64,000 nt of DNA from assembly GCA_046294265.1 (NCBI GenBank), contig JBKBKC010000001.1:372001-436000 (forward strand), given 5' to 3'. This document shows positions 32,648-40,326 of the stretch, piece by piece; within the stretch, counting starts at the first letter, position 1; each line of letters begins with the position of its first letter. Under the pieces are notes generated by a model. It had not been told where the DNA came from. It saw only the letters and a list, made by a program, of their open reading frames with translations, and did no database searches. The DNA is from JBKBKC01 sp046294265 (GTDB lineage Bacteria; Pseudomonadota; Alphaproteobacteria; Rhodobacterales; Rhodobacteraceae). The position numbers were made by a program, and so were the translations under genes.

Positions 32648-35488
32648 TCATGGCGCGCCGTCCATGGCAGCGCGGATGCGGTGCGGCAGGGCGGGCAGGC
32701 GGCGGGGCAGGGCGCCCGTGGCATGGCGGATGGCGTTCAGGATGGCGGGGGCGGTGGGGATCAGCACATGCTCGCCCAGACCCCGCGCGCCAAAGGGCCC
32801 CTCGGGGTCGGGCACCTCGACCAGGATCGAGGTGACGGGGGGCACGTCGCCGATGGTGGGGATCAGGTAGTCATGCAGGTTCTCGGTGCGGCCGGGCAGG
32901 TATTCCTCCATCAGCGCAAGACCGATGCCCTGGGCGATGCCGCCCTCGATCTGGCCCTCGGCCAGGGTGGGGTTGATCGTGCGGCCAAGGTCATGCGCAG
33001 CGGTGATGTGCAAAAGGCGCGGCGTGCCCAGCACGGGATCGACCGCCAGTTCAACCATCTGCGCGCCAAAGCCGTAGAGCGCATAGGGCGCACCCTGCCC
33101 ATCGGCATCGAGCGCCTGCGTCGGCGGGTCATAGCTGTGTTCGGCCGACAGCGCATAGCCGAGCGGATCGGAGGGCAAGGCGGCGAGGTCGAGGTGCCCC
33201 TCCTGCGCTCCCTCGCGGGCCGTGATGCAGGCGCCCTCCAGCCGCAGCCGCGCGCCCTCGCCCAGGTTCAGCCGCCGCAGCACCTCGGCCCGCAGTGCCG
33301 CGGCCGCCCACTGTGCGGCGCGGCCCGTGACAAAGGTCTGGCGGCTGGCAGAGGTCTTGCCCGCATCGGGGGTCAGTGCCGTGTCGGGCCCGATCAGGTC
33401 AAAGGCCGACAGCGGCAGCCCAAGCGCCTGCGCCGCGATCTGCGCGATCACCGTGTTCGACCCCTGCCCGATATCTGTGGCCCCCTGGTGCAGCACCACC
33501 CGTCCTCCATGCGACAGGCCGATGCGGATCGTGGACGGATTGGGCAGCGCCGTGTTCCCGCAGCCATACCAGCAGGAGGCCACCCCAACCCCCCTCAGCA
33601 TCCCGCGCGCCGTCCCGGCCTCGGCCAGCGCACGGGTCCAATGGGGGCGCAGGGCCTCCAGACAGGCGGTGATGCCGGTCGAGCGCAGCACCTGCCCCGT
33701 CACGGTCGCATCGCCGTCGCGCAGCGCATTGCGCAGCCTGAACTCCAGCCGGTCGATCCCCGCCCGGTCGGCCAGGATGTCAAAGGCTGTTTCCTGCCAG
33801 ATCGCCGCCTGGGGCACGCCGAACCCGCGGAAGGCCCCCGACACCGGGTTGTGCGTGTGGACCGCCCGCGCGCGCGCGCAGTAGGCCGGGATGCGGTAGG
33901 GCCCCGAAGCATGAACCGGCACGCGGTTGGCCACGGTCGGCCCCCAGCTGGCATAGGCCCCGGTATCGAACAGCCCCTCGAACGTCATCCCCACAATACG
34001 CCCCTCGGCATCGCAACCGATCTGCCCCGTCATCCGCGCCGGGTGCCGCTTGGTCGTGGAGGCCATGCTTTCGGCGCGCGAATAGGTCATGCGCGCGGGC
34101 CGCCCGGTTTTCAGCACCGCAAGGCCCAGCAGGGGTTGTAGGCTCAGGTCCAGCTTGGACCCGAACCCGCCACCCACGGCCGAGGGGATGATGCGCAGCC
34201 GGTCGGGTGGCAGGGCCAGAACCGCGGCGCAATCGTCGCGGTCCATCACCGGGGCCTGGGTGCAGGCGCGGATGACCAGAACATCGCCCTCCATCCAGGC
34301 TGCCCCCGCCTCGGGCTCGATATAGGCGTGCTCGACAAAGCCCGTCTCCATCTCATGCGCGACGCAATGCGCGGCGCAGGACAGCGCGCCCCCGACATCG
34401 CCGCGCATCACATGCCCCTGCACCAGCAGGTTGCCGGGGCGCGCGCCGTGCATCCGCGCCGCATCCGCAGCCTCGGCCGCCACGGGATCGGTCAGGGCGG
34501 GAAGGGGCTGCCAGTCCACGGGGAACCCGGTCATGTCCGGCGCCTGCCCGTCATCCTCAAAGGCCACGAGCGCCACCGCCTCGCCCCGGAACCAAGCGGG
34601 GCTTGGGGCCAGGGCGGGCTGATCGGCAAAGGGCGGGATGACACCAAACCGATTGACGCCCGGAATGTCGGTGGCGGTCCAGACCGCCACCACCCCGGGC
34701 CTGGCCGCCACCCACCCCGCCAGGTCGCCAAAGGCAAAGGCGGCATGGGGATGGGGGGACCGAACGGCCCGCAGCACCAGCCCGCCGGGTTTCCACACAT
34801 CCGCCCCGAAGAGGTCGCCCGCCACCTTGGCGGCGCCGTCCAGCCGGATCACCCGCTGCCCAACAATATCGGCCTCTTGCTCCTCTTCTTTGTCCAAATA
34901 CCCCGGGGGGGCCGCCGTCAGGCAGCGGGGGGCAGCGCCCCCCTGCGCGCCCGCCGCCATCACGGCGGCGATGATCTTGCGATAGCCGGTGCAGCGGCAC
35001 AGAACGCCGCCCAGGGCCTGCTCCACCGCTGCCGCATCCGGGCTGGGCACCTCGCGCAACAGGGCCAGGGCTGCCATCAGCATGCCGGGTGTGCAGATGC
35101 CGCATTGCGCGGCGCCCTCGTCCAGAAAGGCCGCGCGCAGGCGCGCAAGCAGAGGGTCCTCCGCCTCGACCGTCTCGATGCGGCAGCCTGCGGCGCGGGC
35201 GGCGGGGGTGAGGCAGGCGCAGACCGGGGCGCCATCGATCAGCACGGTGCAGGCCCCGCAATCGCCCGCGTCGCAGCCGACCTTGGTGCCGGTCAGGCCT
35301 GCGGCGTCGCGCAGCACCTCGGACAGGCGGCGGCTGGGGGGGGCGGTCAGGGACAGGGTGCTGCCATTGACCGTCAGCTGCAGCGGAGGCGGCGCAGGAG
35401 GGGGGCTGCCTGCCCCCCTCGCCGCCTGCGGCGGCTCACCCCCCGAGGCTATTCGTGCCGTCGGGAGCGGGGAAAGGTCGGCTGTCAT
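32648..35488 (-). CDS. Molybdenum hydroxylase, fused [2Fe-2S] and molybdopterin subunits
   Basis: The 946-residue protein is of the xanthine dehydrogenase family. Residues about 37-180 are the two-cluster ferredoxin part: C72-x4-C77-x2-C80-x11-C92, then C129-x2-C132 and C164-x-C166. Residues about 210-940 are the Mo-cofactor part, with GGGFGSKLDLSLQP, the cofactor-binding SGAFRGFGVPQ and the catalytic glutamate in PFGARGLGEH near the end. Residues 11-30 derive from element PE-G and residues 183-200, exactly the inter-domain linker, from PE-F. ATG 35488 overlaps the FAD-subunit stop as ATGA. A longer in-frame reading upstream is antisense-like noise in the FAD gene. It probably hydroxylates an N-heterocycle next to nitrogen. 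Confidence 0.88.
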   Translation of the reverse strand: MTADLSPLPTARIASGGEPPQAARGAGSPPPAPPPLQLTVNGSTLSLTAPPSRRLSEVLRDAAGLTGTKVGCDAGDCGACTVLIDGAPVCACLTPAARAAGCRIETVEAEDPLLARLRAAFLDEGAAQCGICTPGMLMAALALLREVPSPDAAAVEQALGGVLCRCTGYRKIIAAVMAAGAQGGAAPRCLTAAPPGYLDKEEEQEADIVGQRVIRLDGAAKVAGDLFGADVWKPGGLVLRAVRSPHPHAAFAFGDLAGWVAARPGVVAVWTATDIPGVNRFGVIPPFADQPALAPSPAWFRGEAVALVAFEDDGQAPDMTGFPVDWQPLPALTDPVAAEAADAARMHGARPGNLLVQGHVMRGDVGGALSCAAHCVAHEMETGFVEHAYIEPEAGAAWMEGDVLVIRACTQAPVMDRDDCAAVLALPPDRLRIIPSAVGGGFGSKLDLSLQPLLGLAVLKTGRPARMTYSRAESMASTTKRHPARMTGQIGCDAEGRIVGMTFEGLFDTGAYASWGPTVANRVPVHASGPYRIPAYCARARAVHTHNPVSGAFRGFGVPQAAIWQETAFDILADRAGIDRLEFRLRNALRDGDATVTGQVLRSTGITACLEALRPHWTRALAEAGTARGMLRGVGVASCWYGCGNTALPNPSTIRIGLSHGGRVVLHQGATDIGQGSNTVIAQIAAQALGLPLSAFDLIGPDTALTPDAGKTSASRQTFVTGRAAQWAAAALRAEVLRRLNLGEGARLRLEGACITAREGAQEGHLDLAALPSDPLGYALSAEHSYDPPTQALDADGQGAPYALYGFGAQMVELAVDPVLGTPRLLHITAAHDLGRTINPTLAEGQIEGGIAQGIGLALMEEYLPGRTENLHDYLIPTIGDVPPVTSILVEVPDPEGPFGARGLGEHVLIPTAPAILNAIRHATGALPRRLPALPHRIRAAMDGAP
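34891..34943 (+). repeat. Palindromic element PE-F (in frame, Fe-S/Mo domain linker)
   Basis: The head CCAAATACCCCGGGGGGGCC starts at 34894. The terminal hairpin is GGGGGGC-AGC-GCCCCCC (34927-34943). On the coding strand it reads QGGAAPRCLTAAPPGYLD, in the same frame and orientation as PE-D. It occupies residues 183-200 of the fused hydroxylase. Confidence 0.82.
35400..35457 (-). repeat. Palindromic element PE-G (in frame, N-terminus of the hydroxylase)
   Basis: GGGGGGC-TGCCT-GCCCCCC (35400-35418) is followed by the inner hairpin GCCGCC-TGC-GGCGGC (35421-35435) and the head TCACCCCCCGAGGCTATTCG. It is translated as RIASGGEPPQAARGAGSPP, residues 12-30. Its frame equals that of PE-C. Confidence 0.82.
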
Positions 35489-36327
35489 GTGGCCTCCCCT
35501 GCGATCTCCTCCACGGCCCGGCGCAAGAGCGCGCAGGCGGCGTGGGCGCGGTAGGCGGCGCTTGCGCGCGCGTCGTCCAGGGGGGAAAGGGCCGCGGCCA
35601 CAACCGATGCGTCGATGCGGGATGCGGCACCAGCGGCCTGGGCACCTGTCAGCGCCGCCTCGACCGCAGGCAGGCGGCGTGCCACCGGCGAGGCGGCGCC
35701 GACCGCCAATGCGGCGTGAAGGACGCGGCCATCCCGGATGTCGAGCCGCACGGCGACCATGGTGATGGAGATCACCAGATAGGCGCGGGCCCCGAGTTTC
35801 AGAAACCGCGAACTGCCCGTCAGGCCGCTGTCGGGCAGGATCACGGCAGCCAGGATCTCGCCCGGAAGCCGCGCGGTGCGGCGGGGGCCCTGCAGGAAGT
35901 CGCAAAGCGGCATCCGGCGGGCGCCCTGCGGGCCGATCAGCTCCACCTCCGCGTCGCAGACCAGGAGCGGCGGCACGCCGTCGGCGGCGGGCGAGGCGTT
36001 GCACAGGTTGCCGCCCAGTGTGCCCGCTGTCTGGATCTGGCGGCCGCCCACCTCGCGCGCGGCCTGGGCAAGGGCGCCGAGCGCTGGGGGCAGGGGCGCG
36101 CGGGCGATCTCGGCCCAGGAGGTGCAGGCACCGACGCGCAGGCCGCCTGCGACACGGGCGATGCCGCGCAGACCGGGCAGGCCGGTGATGTCGAGGATCG
36201 GGCCGCCAAGGTCGGGGCCCGTTGTGGCGGGATAAAGATCGGTGCCGCCCGCCAGGATGCGCATCCCGTCCCCGGCGAGGTGGCCGAGAGCCTCTGCCAT
36301 CGTGGCAGGACGGTGGAAGGCGGACAT
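35485..36327 (-). CDS. Molybdenum hydroxylase FAD-binding subunit
   Basis: The 280-residue protein is the flavin subunit of the CoxM/XdhB type. It starts MSAFHRPATMAEALGHL. The FAD-binding motifs are ILAGGTDLYPATT (about residue 27) and the TAGTLGGNLCNASPAADG region (about residue 100). The C-terminal CO-dehydrogenase-flavoprotein domain follows. Together with the fused subunit it would make a complete hydroxylase that passes electrons from Mo through Fe-S to FAD. The start is ATG 36327 with a GGAGG site. It is the first gene of the long minus-strand cluster. A palindrome 13 bases before the start is a likely operator. Confidence 0.88.
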   Translation of the reverse strand: MSAFHRPATMAEALGHLAGDGMRILAGGTDLYPATTGPDLGGPILDITGLPGLRGIARVAGGLRVGACTSWAEIARAPLPPALGALAQAAREVGGRQIQTAGTLGGNLCNASPAADGVPPLLVCDAEVELIGPQGARRMPLCDFLQGPRRTARLPGEILAAVILPDSGLTGSSRFLKLGARAYLVISITMVAVRLDIRDGRVLHAALAVGAASPVARRLPAVEAALTGAQAAGAASRIDASVVAAALSPLDDARASAAYRAHAACALLRRAVEEIAGEAT

Positions 36328-36339
36328 CCTGCGGCCTCC

Positions 36340-36353
36340 GTTTGCACGCAAAC
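36340..36353. promoter_or_regulatory. Candidate MarR operator palindrome
   Basis: GTTTGC-AC-GCAAAC is a perfect 14-base inverted repeat in the 108-base region between the divergent hydroxylase operon and the MarR gene. It ends 13 bases before the FAD-subunit start, where a bound repressor would block the promoter or ribosome-binding site. Divergent MarR regulators usually bind such palindromes. Confidence 0.6.
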
Positions 36354-36435
36354 ACTGACCCCCACACTCTGGGCCGCGGTCGGCGCGGCTGTCAACGCCG
36401 TTGCGCGCGAGACGTCGCACAGGTAACGGAGCGGG

Positions 36436-36870
36436 GTGACTGATCCCTTGGCCCCCGCGCTTCGGCCCTATGTGCTCGACGATCAGGTCGGATACATCCT
36501 GCGGCGTGCCACGCAGCGGCATCTGGCGATCTTTGCCCAGGCGATCCCCGAGGTGACGACCACCCAGTTCGCCGTGCTGGCGCGGCTCTGCGCCGAGGGG
36601 CCGATGAGCCAGAACCGGCTGGGCCGGTCCGTTGCGCTGGATGCGGCGACGGTGAAGGGCGTGGTGGACCGGTTGCGCAAGCAGGGCCTGGTGGACCGGC
36701 AGACCGACCCGGAGGACCGCCGCCGCCTGACCGTCGCCGTGACGGGGGCGGGACGGGCGCTGTTCGACCGGCGCTGGTCCGATGCGCTGGCGGTCAGCGA
36801 CAGGTCGCTTGAGCCGCTGACACCGCCGGAGCGCGCGCTGTTTCTGGCGCTGCTGGCGCGGCTGGGCTGA
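36436..36870 (+). CDS. MarR-family transcriptional regulator
   Basis: The 144-residue winged-helix regulator contains MSQNRLGRSVALDAATVKGVVDRL (recognition region) and the wing QTDPEDRRRLTVAVTGAG. It starts with GTG at 36436 behind a GGAG site. It is divergent from the catabolic cluster and by position is its ligand-responsive repressor, similar in role to NicR-type regulators of nicotinate genes. dctB starts 67 bases downstream, but an effect on it is not implied. Confidence 0.88.
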   Translation: MTDPLAPALRPYVLDDQVGYILRRATQRHLAIFAQAIPEVTTTQFAVLARLCAEGPMSQNRLGRSVALDAATVKGVVDRLRKQGLVDRQTDPEDRRRLTVAVTGAGRALFDRRWSDALAVSDRSLEPLTPPERALFLALLARLG

Positions 36871-36937
36871 CCGCCCTCCGGCAGCGCTTTCGCGGGTGCG
36901 CGCGGGTGGCTAGACTGGTGCACCAGGGGGGGCGGCC

Positions 36938-38788
36938 ATGGAGGGATCGCGGAGGATGACGCAGCGGCGGTCGGGCCTGGCCCTGATCGTGGCGCCGCTT
37001 CTGGCGGCGGTCCTGCTGGCGGGCTGGGTCGCGCATGGCGTGGCCCTGCGCCGTGCGCTGGATGATACCGCGCGGCGGGGGGACGGCACGCTGGACCTGG
37101 CCGTGGCCTCGCTGCGTGGACAGCTGCAACGGTTCGAGCGTCTGCCCGCCCTGATCGCGGCGCAGCCGCAGGTGCGCGCACTGGCCGCCGACCCGCTGAA
37201 CCCCGCGACTGCTGGGGACACCAACGATTTCCTGCGGCGGATACAGGAGGGGTTGGGCGCCTCGGACGTCTATCTGATGGACCGGCAGGGCATCACACGG
37301 GCGGCATCCAACCACGCCACGCCGACCTCTTTCGTGGGCGGCAACTTTGCGTTTCGCCCCTATTTCACGGGGGCCATCGCGGGGGGCGAGGGGCGGTTCT
37401 ATGCGCTGGGCACCACCAGCGGCAAGCGCGGCTATTACTTCGGCGCGCCCATCGAAGGGGCGGGTGGCGATGCGGCGGGTGTTCTGGTGTTCAAGATCGA
37501 CCTTGACGCCATCGAAGAGGCCTGGGGCCGGGGCGAGGATGCGATCCTCGTGACCGACCCCGAGGGGGTGGTGTTCCTGTCCGGGCGTCCCGACTGGCGG
37601 TTCACGGCATTCCTGCCCCTGACCGAAGCTGCCGGTGCGATCCTGGCCGAGACGCGCCGCTATGCCGATGCGGCGCTGCGCCCCTTCCCCGCCACCGGGC
37701 AGGCCGATGATGCCGGGCACCGCGTGATCGCGGTCGAAGAGGGCGGCGCCGCCCGCCGCTATCTGATGCGCGAGGCTGCGATGCCCGAGGCCGACTGGGT
37801 GCTGCGCGTGCTGATCGACACCGCGCCTGCGCGGCGCGAGGCGGCGACGGTGGCGGGGTCGGTGGTGATGGCGCTGGCGCTGATCCTGCTGGGGGCGGCG
37901 GTGGCGCTGCAACGCCGGGCGCGGCTGCGCGAACGGCTGGTGATGCAGCAGGCCGCCCGCGCCGATCTGGAGCGGCGCGTGGAGGCGCGCACGCATGAGC
38001 TGGCTGGCGTCAACCGCCGTCTGGCCGCCGAGGTGGCGGAGCGGACAGCGGCCGAACAGGGCCTGCGGCAGGCGCAGGCCGATCTGGTGCAGGCCGGAAA
38101 GCTGGCGGCCCTCGGCCAGATGTCGGCGGCGCTGAGCCATGAGTTCAACCAGCCCCTGACCGCCGCGCGCACCTATGCCGACAATGCGCAGGTCCTGCTG
38201 GACCGGGGGCGCACCGAGGATGTCCGCCGGAACATCGGGCGGATCATGGACCTGATCGACCGGATGGCCACGATCAGCCGCCACCTGCGCAGCTTTGCGC
38301 GAAAGCCCGGGCAGAAGCTGGCCGCCGTGCGCCTGCCCGAGGTTGTCGAGGCCGCGCGCGAGATTGCCGAGTTGCGGCTGCGGGCGGCGGGGGCAGAGCT
38401 GGTGGTCGATCTCGCGCCCGACCTGCCGCTGGCGGTGGCGGGGCCGGTGCGGTTGCAACAGGTGCTGGTGAACCTGCTGACTAATGCCGCCGATGCGGTG
38501 GAGGGCGGAGCGGACCGGCGCATCCTGCTGACGGCCACGGCCACCGGGGCAGGCCTGCGCATCGCCATCCGCGACCACGGGCCGGGCGTACCCGCCGCCA
38601 CCGCGCTGCGCATCTTCGATCCGTTCTTTTCCACCAAGGGGGTGGGCAGGGGTCTGGGCCTCGGCCTCTCCATTTCCTACAACATCGTCAAGGATTTTGG
38701 CGGTGACCTGACGCTGGTGACCCCCGAGGGCGGCGGGGCCGAGTTCCGCATCGACCTGCGCGCGGCCCCCTTGGAGGCCGCCGCATGA
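36938..38788 (+). CDS. dctB: DctB-type sensor histidine kinase
   Basis: The 616-residue kinase has two transmembrane helices (about residues 14-34 and 305-325) flanking a periplasmic double-Cache sensor with FRPYFTGAIAGGEGRFYALGTTSGKRGYYF. A coiled coil with ERRVEARTHELAGVNRRLAAEV follows. The H-box is LSHEFNQPLTAARTYADNAQ, and the ATPase domain has NLLTNAADAVEGG and GRGLGLGLSISYNIVKDFGG. DctB proteins sense C4-dicarboxylates, but here the adjacent transporter is a TAXI-TRAP type, so the ligand may differ. It overlaps dctD as ATGA. ATG 36956 is an alternative start. Confidence 0.88.
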   Translation: MEGSRRMTQRRSGLALIVAPLLAAVLLAGWVAHGVALRRALDDTARRGDGTLDLAVASLRGQLQRFERLPALIAAQPQVRALAADPLNPATAGDTNDFLRRIQEGLGASDVYLMDRQGITRAASNHATPTSFVGGNFAFRPYFTGAIAGGEGRFYALGTTSGKRGYYFGAPIEGAGGDAAGVLVFKIDLDAIEEAWGRGEDAILVTDPEGVVFLSGRPDWRFTAFLPLTEAAGAILAETRRYADAALRPFPATGQADDAGHRVIAVEEGGAARRYLMREAAMPEADWVLRVLIDTAPARREAATVAGSVVMALALILLGAAVALQRRARLRERLVMQQAARADLERRVEARTHELAGVNRRLAAEVAERTAAEQGLRQAQADLVQAGKLAALGQMSAALSHEFNQPLTAARTYADNAQVLLDRGRTEDVRRNIGRIMDLIDRMATISRHLRSFARKPGQKLAAVRLPEVVEAAREIAELRLRAAGAELVVDLAPDLPLAVAGPVRLQQVLVNLLTNAADAVEGGADRRILLTATATGAGLRIAIRDHGPGVPAATALRIFDPFFSTKGVGRGLGLGLSISYNIVKDFGGDLTLVTPEGGGAEFRIDLRAAPLEAAA

Positions 38789-40128
38789 CGCAGGCCCTGC
38801 GCATCCTTCTGGTGGATGACGAACCCGACCTGCGCGCCTCGACCGCGCAGGCGCTGGATCTGGCGGGGTTCGAGGTGGTGGAATTTGCCGCCGGCGACCG
38901 CGTGCCCGATTACGTCAGCTTCGGCTTTCCCGGCATCGTGCTGACCGACATCCGCATGCCCGGCATCGACGGGCTGACCCTGATGAACCGCGTGCATGAG
39001 ATCGACCGCGACATCCCGGTGATCCTGGTCACCGGGCATGGCGACGTGCAGCTTGCGGTGCGGGCGATGCGCGAGGGGGCGCATGATTTCATCGAGAAAC
39101 CCTTTGCCACGGGCCAGTTGGCCGAGATCGCGGCGCGTGCCATCGACTATCGCCGCCTCGTGCTGGAAAACCGCGTGCTGCGGGCGGCGGCAGGGCAGGC
39201 GGATGATCTGGAACAGCGCCTGATCGGGCGGTCGAACGCCATGGTGGACCTGCGCCGCCGCATCCGCACCCTTGGCCCGACCGAGGCCGATGTGCTGATC
39301 GTGGGCGAAACGGGGGCGGGCAAGGAGGTGGCGGCGCGGGCGCTGCATGACCTTTCGCCCCGCGCGCGCCGCCCCTTTGTCGCCATCGACTGCGCCGCCC
39401 TGCCTGCGCATCTGATCGAATCCGAGCTTTTCGGCCATGAGCAGGGCGCTTTTCCCGGCGCGATGCGGGCGCGGGCGGGCAAGTTCGAACATGCGCGGGG
39501 CGGCACGATCCTGCTGGATGACGTGGCCTCGATGCCGCTGGACCTGCAGGGCAAGCTCCTGCGCGCCATCGAGGACCGCACGATTACCCGGCTGGGGTCG
39601 AACGACACGCTGGCGCTGGATGTGCGGTTCCTGGCCACCAGCCGCATGGCTCTGGAGGATGAGGCGGCGGCGGGCCGGTTCCGGGCGGACCTGCTTTACC
39701 GGCTCAACGTGGTCACGCTGCGGGTGCCGCCGCTGTCGGCCCGGCGCGAGGATATCGCGCTGCTGTTCACGCGCCTTCTGTCCGAAGCCGCCGCGCGCCA
39801 TCGCCAGGACGCGCCGCAGGTATCGCCCGCGCTGCTGGCGGCCCTCACGGGGCGCGACTGGCCCGGCAACGTGCGCGAGTTGCGCAACGCCGCCGACCGC
39901 TTCGCGCTGGGCCTCGGCGATCCGGGCGAGGCGGCGGCGGTGCCGCAGCGGCTGGCCGACCGAGTGGCGGATTTCGAGCGGCGCGAGATCGAGATGGCGC
40001 TGTCGGCCCATCGCGGCAGCCTGCGTCCGGTCTATGAGGCGCTGGGGCTGAGCCGCAAGACGCTCTGGGAAAAGATGCAGAAACACGGGCTGGATCGCAG
40101 CCAGTTCACCGAGGATGACGACGGCTGA
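38785..40128 (+). CDS. dctD: DctD-type sigma-54-activator-like response regulator with GAFPGA in place of GAFTGA
   Basis: The 447-residue protein has a receiver domain (VDDEPDLRAS, phosphoacceptor in VLTDIRMPGIDG) and an AAA+ domain with Walker A VGETGAGKEVAARALHDLS and the later GGTILLDDVASMPL. A C-terminal Fis-type helix-turn-helix covers VYEALGLSRKTLWEKMQKH. The sigma-54-contacting loop reads GAFPGA, with proline replacing the threonine that is nearly invariant in GAFTGA. Some Rhodobacter activators of this superfamily work with sigma-70, so sigma-54 dependence should not be assumed. It probably regulates the TAXI-TRAP genes that follow. Confidence 0.88.
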   Translation: MTQALRILLVDDEPDLRASTAQALDLAGFEVVEFAAGDRVPDYVSFGFPGIVLTDIRMPGIDGLTLMNRVHEIDRDIPVILVTGHGDVQLAVRAMREGAHDFIEKPFATGQLAEIAARAIDYRRLVLENRVLRAAAGQADDLEQRLIGRSNAMVDLRRRIRTLGPTEADVLIVGETGAGKEVAARALHDLSPRARRPFVAIDCAALPAHLIESELFGHEQGAFPGAMRARAGKFEHARGGTILLDDVASMPLDLQGKLLRAIEDRTITRLGSNDTLALDVRFLATSRMALEDEAAAGRFRADLLYRLNVVTLRVPPLSARREDIALLFTRLLSEAAARHRQDAPQVSPALLAALTGRDWPGNVRELRNAADRFALGLGDPGEAAAVPQRLADRVADFERREIEMALSAHRGSLRPVYEALGLSRKTLWEKMQKHGLDRSQFTEDDDG

Positions 40129-40255
40129 CCCCCACGCTAGGCCGCGCCTGCCCCCCGATCCCCACATTGCGGCCGCGCGATGTTACGGTTTCCACACATG
40201 CCTGTTCATGCTGCCCGCATTTCCGCGCATGCGGCCGCCAAGCCGGTTGATCCCA

Positions 40256-40271
40256 TGGCGCATTCCTTGTC
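40256..40271 (+). promoter_or_regulatory. Weak sigma-54-like promoter upstream of the TAXI gene
   Basis: TGGCGCATTCCTTGTC aligns with the -24/-12 pattern (TGGC...TTG at correct spacing) but has GT where GC is expected at -12. It lies about 56 bases before the TAXI start, in the 198-base gap after dctD. The match is imperfect and the activator has an altered loop, so this is tentative. Confidence 0.3.
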
Positions 40272-40326
40272 TGATGCAGGTTGGGACGGGGAGACCCCGG
40301 CCAAAGCATGTCCTTGGGAGGATAAA

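Noticed and set aside
23405..35457. A CRISPR array formed by the repeats
   Set aside because: Copies are far apart, vary in orientation and length, and have no regular spacers or cas genes.
35489..36367. An N-terminal extension of the molybdenum hydroxylase by about 290 residues
   Set aside because: The extension is an out-of-frame shadow of the FAD-subunit gene. The real start at 35488 has the ATGA overlap.
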